DNA of 64,000 nt from Myrica gale (taxonomy: Eukaryota; Streptophyta; Magnoliopsida; Fagales; Myricaceae). The notes beneath the pieces are model-generated. The model was not told the DNA's origin, ran no database searches, and saw nothing but the letters and a program-made list of their open reading frames with translations. Location: the NCBI GenBank assembly GCA_963930655.1, contig OZ005611.1, positions 24,043,001-24,107,000 of the forward strand. The letters run 5' to 3'. Positions 58,120 through 64,000 of this stretch are shown one piece after another. The position numbers and the translations under genes are program-made. Positions within the stretch are counted from its first letter, which is position 1; each line of letters starts with the position of its first letter.

Positions 58120-61100
58120 ATGATGGAGGGGGGCGGTTTGGACAAGGAGGGAGCAGTTCCTACTGCTCATGATGAGTTCACAGATATTGTGCTTTCTTGG
58201 TCCCTGAAAAAAATCTACGACGAAAACGTTTACAGGAACGAGGTTTGCTCTGTTCCAACTGTATGTCCGTACGTCTTGATTTAGTTTCCTACAAGCTAGA
58301 GATTTTATAGCATATCATCTGTATAATGCACCGCTTTTAATCCTCAATGACGAAGAAACCGATGAAAAAGAGTTTTATATGTTGTTCTTCTCTTTCGCCA
58401 CAGTCGATATCAAGACCAAAAGATCAAACAAAATGAAAGAAAGATAGTGTTCGTAATGATCTCGTCGTGAGAAAAGCATTGTATGTTCAGTGATAAGTTG
58501 GTTTGTCAGCGGCTAGTTAATATTCCGCCCTTGTTATTTGTTTGACGTTTCAGGTCAGCCACATCTGGATATAGCTGATCTAGTTCAAATAAATGCTCTT
58601 CATTTTTTTCTTCCCGAGACGAATTTTAGCTTTTCTAAGGAAAAGGTCTAAAAACGAATCTAGGGAAAGACGAGAGAAAAATCTAACTTTTCTTTGTGTT
58701 TGATTACTTGGCTCTCAATATTTTTTAGGTTCTCAGAGTTGTTTGTTTTACTAAGTAATAGAAGCTATTGCCATACAACAACTAGTTGAGGATATGAATT
58801 TGAGATTCAGTGTTTTTGTTCCTGATGGATGGGATATTTCCTGGATTAAAAAGTAAAATCTTCATGACATTCATCAGCTTTAGAATACTAAGATGCGTCC
58901 ATCATCTTTACGCTTCCACTATATTTCATCCTTCTAAAATTGAAGTTGGTATCATAGGATATTGGTTAATGCTGGATCAAATTGTGTTAGTATTCTAAAA
59001 GGTATCTCTGGAAATATTTCAACCAAGAAGAAAGACTAGTGGTAGAGACTTTTGTGGCATGTTTTTGTAGGATTCCCACAACCGCCACATAGTGAAAAAA
59101 GAAAGAAGCAAATAAAATACAATGATGAATGAGAAGGGAAACTGTCATGTTCTTGAAGTGTTGATTAAACCTGTAGAGATTTGCATCTGTTACTATTACT
59201 ATTGATCATAGCTCATAGGAAATTATCATTTTTCTCTTGTTTTAACTGTATTTTTCCGGAAAATAATTTGTTTATTTGTGCTATTAACCCCCAAGGTTTT
59301 TCTTTGTCATCCTTTTATAGGTAGAGAAGATTCCGCAATCCTTTGAATCAATTGAGCAGTATTTTGGGTCATATCTTTACCCTTTACTGAACGAAACCCG
59401 TGCACAACTGTATTCAAGTATGGAGATTATATCAAGAGCCCCTTTTGCTGAAATACTGGAGTTACAGGAGTCGAGGCCATATGGATCAAAATTGTACGAT
59501 GTTAAGGTTGATCACTGGAAAAACAGACACAATGTTTGTGGTGAGGAGCCTTACAAGACATTGCCGGGGGATATATTTGTTTTTTCAAATGCCAAACCCG
59601 AGGATGTCACTGATTTACAAAGAATAGGATCACAATGGGCTTTCCTAGCTGTCACTAAAATTCCAGAGGATGAGCATGAGGGGAATAGCACATCTACTCT
59701 ATTTAAAGTCAAGGCTTTGAAAGACATTGAAGTGGATGTTGGGATCAGTAAATCGTTGTTTGTGATTTTCTTGATCAATACAATACCTAACAAGAGAATT
59801 TGGAATGCATTGCACATGCCTGGAAATCTAAATATTATCAAGAAAGTTTTGTCCGCTGATTCTTTGGTAAGTAACTTGGGACCGTCTGTTCTACTCGTAT
59901 TATGAATGTCTAAAAAATGGGAGGAAAAAAAATGTACATCCTGGCTCAACATGAGAATTCCCAATAGCTATCCCAAGAGCTTAACTAATAGGAAATGTTA
60001 AATTTTATCACTTAACTATTGTTTTGATCTTTTTTTTTTCTATCTATTTTCACTTGTGAAAGGCGATCTGCAAGTGTTTCCTTGTTTTGCTTATGCATCA
60101 ACTATGATAACAGAAATTGTTTTGGTCCAGCATTTGTCTTACTGACATTTATTTCGGACTTCGTGTGATAGATCTCTTTCTTTCATTTTGAAAAACAGAT
60201 AGAGGAAGATTGTGATCTCTGTTCTGAGCAGAGTGATAGCAGCTGGCACGAGAAATTTGGGACCAGTGTGACTTCGGGACTGGATAAGTCCCAAACCGAG
60301 GCAGTGCTAGCATGTCTTCGTAAGATTCATTGCAACCACAAGTCAGCAGTGGAACTTATATGGGGTCCCCCGGGTACAGGGAAAACAAAAACCACAAGTA
60401 CACTGCTCTTCAAGCTTTTGGAAATGGGATACAGGACTCTTACCTGTGCCCCGACGAATGTTGCAATTAAAGGAGTGTCCTCCTGTGTACTTAAGCTTGT
60501 GAAAGAATCAATTGCAACAGACTCTGGAACTGATGGTTTGTTTTGCTCAGTGGGGGATATTATCTTATTTGGGAGTAAGGCGAGTCTCAAACTTGGTTCA
60601 GACATTGAAGAGATATATTTGGATTATCGGGTCCAAAGGCTTACAGAGTTCTTGGGGCCTGCGACTGGTTGGAGGCATTGTTTTGCTTCAATGATTGATC
60701 TTCTTGAGGACTGTGTTCCCCAATACAACAGATTCTTGCAAAAAGAATCTATCAAAGCAAAAGAACAGAGCAATGAAAAAGAAATCGAAGAGGGGGAAAG
60801 TAGGGATGAAACTGATGGTAGCAAACGAAAGTACAATTCATTTCTTGATTTTTTGAGAGAAAGATTTGTTTCTATTTCATCACTGCTTAAAAGTTGTTTG
60901 CGTGTCTTTTGTACACATTTACCCAAGAAATACATCCTGGAAAACGATTATCAAAACATGGTCTCTCTTACTGGCCTACTTGAGTCTTTTGAAAAATTAT
61001 TGTTTCAAGATAATATGGAGTCTGTAGTACTGGAGGAGCTTTTTTCTCATTTAGAAATAGCTGAAGATATGGGGCATCCATTCATCGATGATCATCTCAA

Positions 61101-64000
61101 GCTGCATAGGAGGAGAAAAGAATGCCTTGCTGTATTAAAATATCTTCGGAGTTCGTTTAATGAACTTGAACTTCCAAGTGTTATGGACAAAGATACAATA
61201 GTTGAATTTTGTCTTCGAGCAGCTTCCTTACTTTTTTGCACTGCTTCAAGTTCTTATAAGCTGCGGTCAGTGGCAATGGAGCCTCTGAACATTCTGGTTG
61301 TTGATGAAGCTGCACAGTTAAAGGAGTGTGAGTCAACCATACCCCTACAACTTCCGGGTTTAAGACATGCTATTCTTGTCGGAGATGAATGCCAATTACC
61401 AGCAATGGTGGAAAGCAATGTGTGTGAATCCTCACTTTGTTTAAATTCCACTTTGTCTCCTTTTTCCTTAGTTCGTTTAAATCTAATATGTTTCTTATAG
61501 ATTTCTGCTGAAGCTGGTTTTGGGAGAAGTTTATTTGAGAGATTGATCTTGCTGGGTAAAATGAAGCATCTTCTGAACGTACAATACCGAATGCATCCAT
61601 CCATAAGTTCCTTCCCAAATTCAAATTTTTACTTCAACCAGATTTTAGATGCTTCAAAAGTTAAGAGAAAAAGCTATGAAAAGCAGTATCTTCCCTGGCC
61701 AATGTTTGGTGCCTATTCTTTCATAAATGTAGTAGGTGGAAGAGAAGAGAAGGGGGATTTTGGGCATGGTTGGAGAAATCCGGTTGAGGTTGCTATGGTT
61801 GTGAAAATATTGCTGAAATTGTACAAAGGTAACTGTACCGCCATTTCACGTCTCATATTCTTATGACTATCTCAAGACTGTTTTTGATTGAGGTCAAGGC
61901 TAATCAGTTTCTATGATATCATTGTTATATTTGTTCAGGGTAGCATGTTACAGTCATTAGTAGGATGGTCTGATTAATATCTATTTCCTTAGATGTTATA
62001 GTAACGAAAGGAATGAGATTAGTCAAAATGATTTAGAGATTTAGACTTTTCAAAATTGTAGTGGATGAGATACTTGTAAGGGCCAGCGTGTATATTTGGA
62101 TTAATATCATGTTCTATTTGTTCATGGTAGCACATTACAGTCATTAGTAGGATGATCTGATTAATATCTATTTCCTTAGATGTTATAGTAACAAAAGGGA
62201 TGATTTTAGTCAAAATGATTTAGTGATTTAGACTTATCTAAACTGTAGTGGATGAGATACTTGTAAGGGCCAGCCTGTATATATGGATTATCTTATCATA
62301 CATAGGTACTTATCAAAAAAAAAAAATATCATACATAGGTGATTTTTGCTTGTCAGGCAAGATGCATTCTGATAAATATAGGTAGTGCTAATTTATCAGA
62401 TGGTAGGACCGGAGCATTGGATAGAGTAAAACACAAAATGAAAATCAATTTATTGAATCATTAGAAAGACTGCAAAATACATGTTTCTGTCATCAACAGT
62501 GGTCTTGTTAGGTCTTTCTTTCTAGATCTCTCGATGATGGAACTTCCTCTCTTGTAACACTTTTTTGTTTTTCATAATTTTCCCCTCTTTTGTCCTTCGC
62601 TTTGAATCAAGCTTGGGCTGATTCAAGACAGAAGCTCAGTGTTGGTGTAATATCTCCTTATGCTGCTCAAGTAGCTGCAATTCAAGCGAAACTTGGACGG
62701 AAGTATGGTAATATTGAAGGGTTTGCAGTGAAGGTGAAGTCAGTTGATGGTTTCCAAGGTGGGGAGGAGGACATAATAATCTTATCAACTGTAAGATGTA
62801 ATAGGTATTCATCGGTTGGTTTCATATCAAAACCTCAGAGAACTAATGTTGCTCTTACAAGGGCTAGGTAATACAGTATGTGATGTCGTTTGACAAGTTT
62901 GCTTTTGTTTCCGTTTTGACAAGAATGATGAATAACAATTGGCCCAATAATTCCTCTCAGGCAATGTCTATGGATTTTGGGAAATGAAAGCACACTAGCA
63001 AATAGTGACTCTGTCTGGAAATCCTTAGTCCTCGATGCTAAGAACCGTCAATGTTTCTTTAATGCTGATGAAGACAAGGATTTGCACAAAGCAATTTTAG
63101 ATGTGAAGAAGGAACTTGACCAATTTGATGATTTGCTTAAGGGGGATAGTATACTTTTCCGAAGTGCTCCTTGGAAGGTACATGGAGTTTAGTCCGTATG
63201 CTGTTCACTAGAAAATACTCTACCATATTAATTTTGACTAGCAGCAATGTAAATGCTCTTTCCTTAATAGGTAGTTTAGTTTTCCTTACTAGATTTATAT
63301 ATTCTTACTTTTGCAATTCCAACAGGTTCTTTTCAGTGATAACTTTCTGAAATCATTTCGGAAATTAAAGTGTGTACAGCAAAAGAAATCTGTTATAGAC
63401 CATCTGCTTAAGCTTTCCAGGGGCTGGAGACCCAAGAAGAGGAGTGCAGATCCAGTTTGTGAAAGTTCTTCACAGGTGTCAAAGCAATTTAAGATTGGAG
63501 GCCTTTATATCATTTGTGCAAACGACATTGTAAAGGAATGGAGTGACGTAGTTGGGGAATTGAGATACATTCAAGTATTTAGGGTTTGGGATATTTTACC
63601 TGCAGAGGATATTCCGAAATTAGTAAAACGTCTTGACAGTTTGTTCAGAAAATATACAGATGACTTTCTTCATCGTTGCAAAGAGAAATGTCTTCTGGGG
63701 TATGTCTTTTGTTTTGAATTTTTAGAAGATCATTAGGGATGCTGCTGAATTTTCAAACTTGGGTCAATTCCTTATTTGGATCTATAAGTTTTTTTTTCAG
63801 TTTGTTTTGACTTTTTTATTGATGCTTTTTGCACAGGGATTTGGAAATTCCAAAGAGTTGGTCATGCTCTTCAGATATTGTACGTTTTAAGAATGCTGTG
63901 AATAGTGAAAATGAGAGTGATTTAAATCGTTCCTCTGCTGATGGTAGAAGTTATGTTGAAAATGCAATGGTGAGTGAGAGTCTGATGCTGATGAAATTCT
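58120..64000 (+). CDS. Dual SF1 helicase (UPF1/SEN1-like plus UvrD/TRANK1-like), copy B, runs off the window
   Basis: Exons seen: 58120-58242, 59321-59866, 60199-61419, 61501-61828, 62612-62867, 62961-63177, 63326-63699 and 63837 to beyond 64000. The frame is open throughout. The start ([20 protein letters not shown]) aligns with copy A; a second Met follows at once. The first helicase is complete: Walker [12 protein letters not shown], motif Ia [58 protein letters not shown]. Position 61204 holds GAA where copy A has TAA. The last exon enters the linker before the UvrD-type domain. By comparison with A, four to five exons and about 1500 codons lie beyond the window. The family resembles UPF1/SEN1 RNA helicases fused to a TRANK1-like part. 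Its biological role is unknown. Confidence 0.88.
61935..62290. repeat. Tandem duplication in intron 4 of copy B
   Basis: Two direct copies, about 61935-62109 and 62114-62290, each running from GTTCA(G/T)GGTAGCA through TTACAGTCATTAGTAGGATG to GGGCCAGC.TGTATAT. Copy A intron 4 has one related stretch (44970-45160). Intron growth only; splice sites are intact. Confidence 0.8.

Noticed and set aside
1..64000. CRISPR arrays, bacterial operons, tRNA or rRNA genes
   Set aside because: None seen; the window is plant nuclear DNA and the tRNA-like signals belong to SINEs.

Overview
The window is nuclear DNA of a dicot plant, probably a woody perennial. The evidence is spliced genes with GT-AG introns, plant-only families (a clock pseudo-response regulator with a CCT domain, an NDR1/HIN1-like protein, a plant START protein) and AT-rich intergenic DNA full of MITEs, Mutator-like elements, LINE and Ty3/gypsy fragments. 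No species can be named from the sequence alone. All exon models below were built by reading splice sites and frame by hand.

Layout. 0-2.8 kb: nested transposons, including a 665-bp Mutator-type element with a perfect 9-bp target duplication. 2.8-3.4 kb: an NHL/LEA_2 gene (-). 6.2 kb: a tRNA-derived SINE. 8.0-12.3 kb: an eight-exon PRR5/PRR9-type clock gene (-), with three exact evening elements in the 510 bp upstream of its ATG. 15.1-17.3 kb: a 5' LTR plus gag/protease/RT start of a decayed Ty3/gypsy element that ends abruptly inside a broken mTERF-like gene (17.3-17.8 kb, -). 18.2-18.95 kb: a LINE 3' fragment. 19.7-23.4 kb: an unrecognised three-exon gene (-) with a probable GC-AG intron. 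24.9-27.7 kb: a six-exon START-domain lipid-transfer protein (+). 28.6-30.2 kb: two small genes (-) whose products end in the same short signature. 30.8-32.9 kb: a LINE with an apparent twin-priming inversion, split by a MITE.

34.2-64.0 kb is a tandem duplication of a two-gene unit: a small ~80-aa protein (-) followed by a very large dual-helicase gene (+). That gene fuses a UPF1/SEN1-type SF1 helicase to a UvrD/TRANK1-type SF1 helicase and a C-terminal repeat region. Copy A (41142-53388, 12 exons, 2608 codons) is in frame throughout except for one TAA in exon 3, placed before the helicase DEAAQ motif. Copy B (58120 to beyond the window end) has GAA there and is open as far as it can be read. 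The small gene is intact in unit B (54351-54593) and reduced to a C-terminal stub in unit A, where two insertions split the locus.

Because A and B share ancestry, each serves as the empty site of the other. This lets several insertions be delimited to the base: a 378-bp Mutator-type MITE in intron 7 of A, a 181-bp Tourist-like MITE upstream of A, a 307-bp MITE upstream of B, and a 757-bp inverted-repeat element with a GC-rich palindromic core in unit A.
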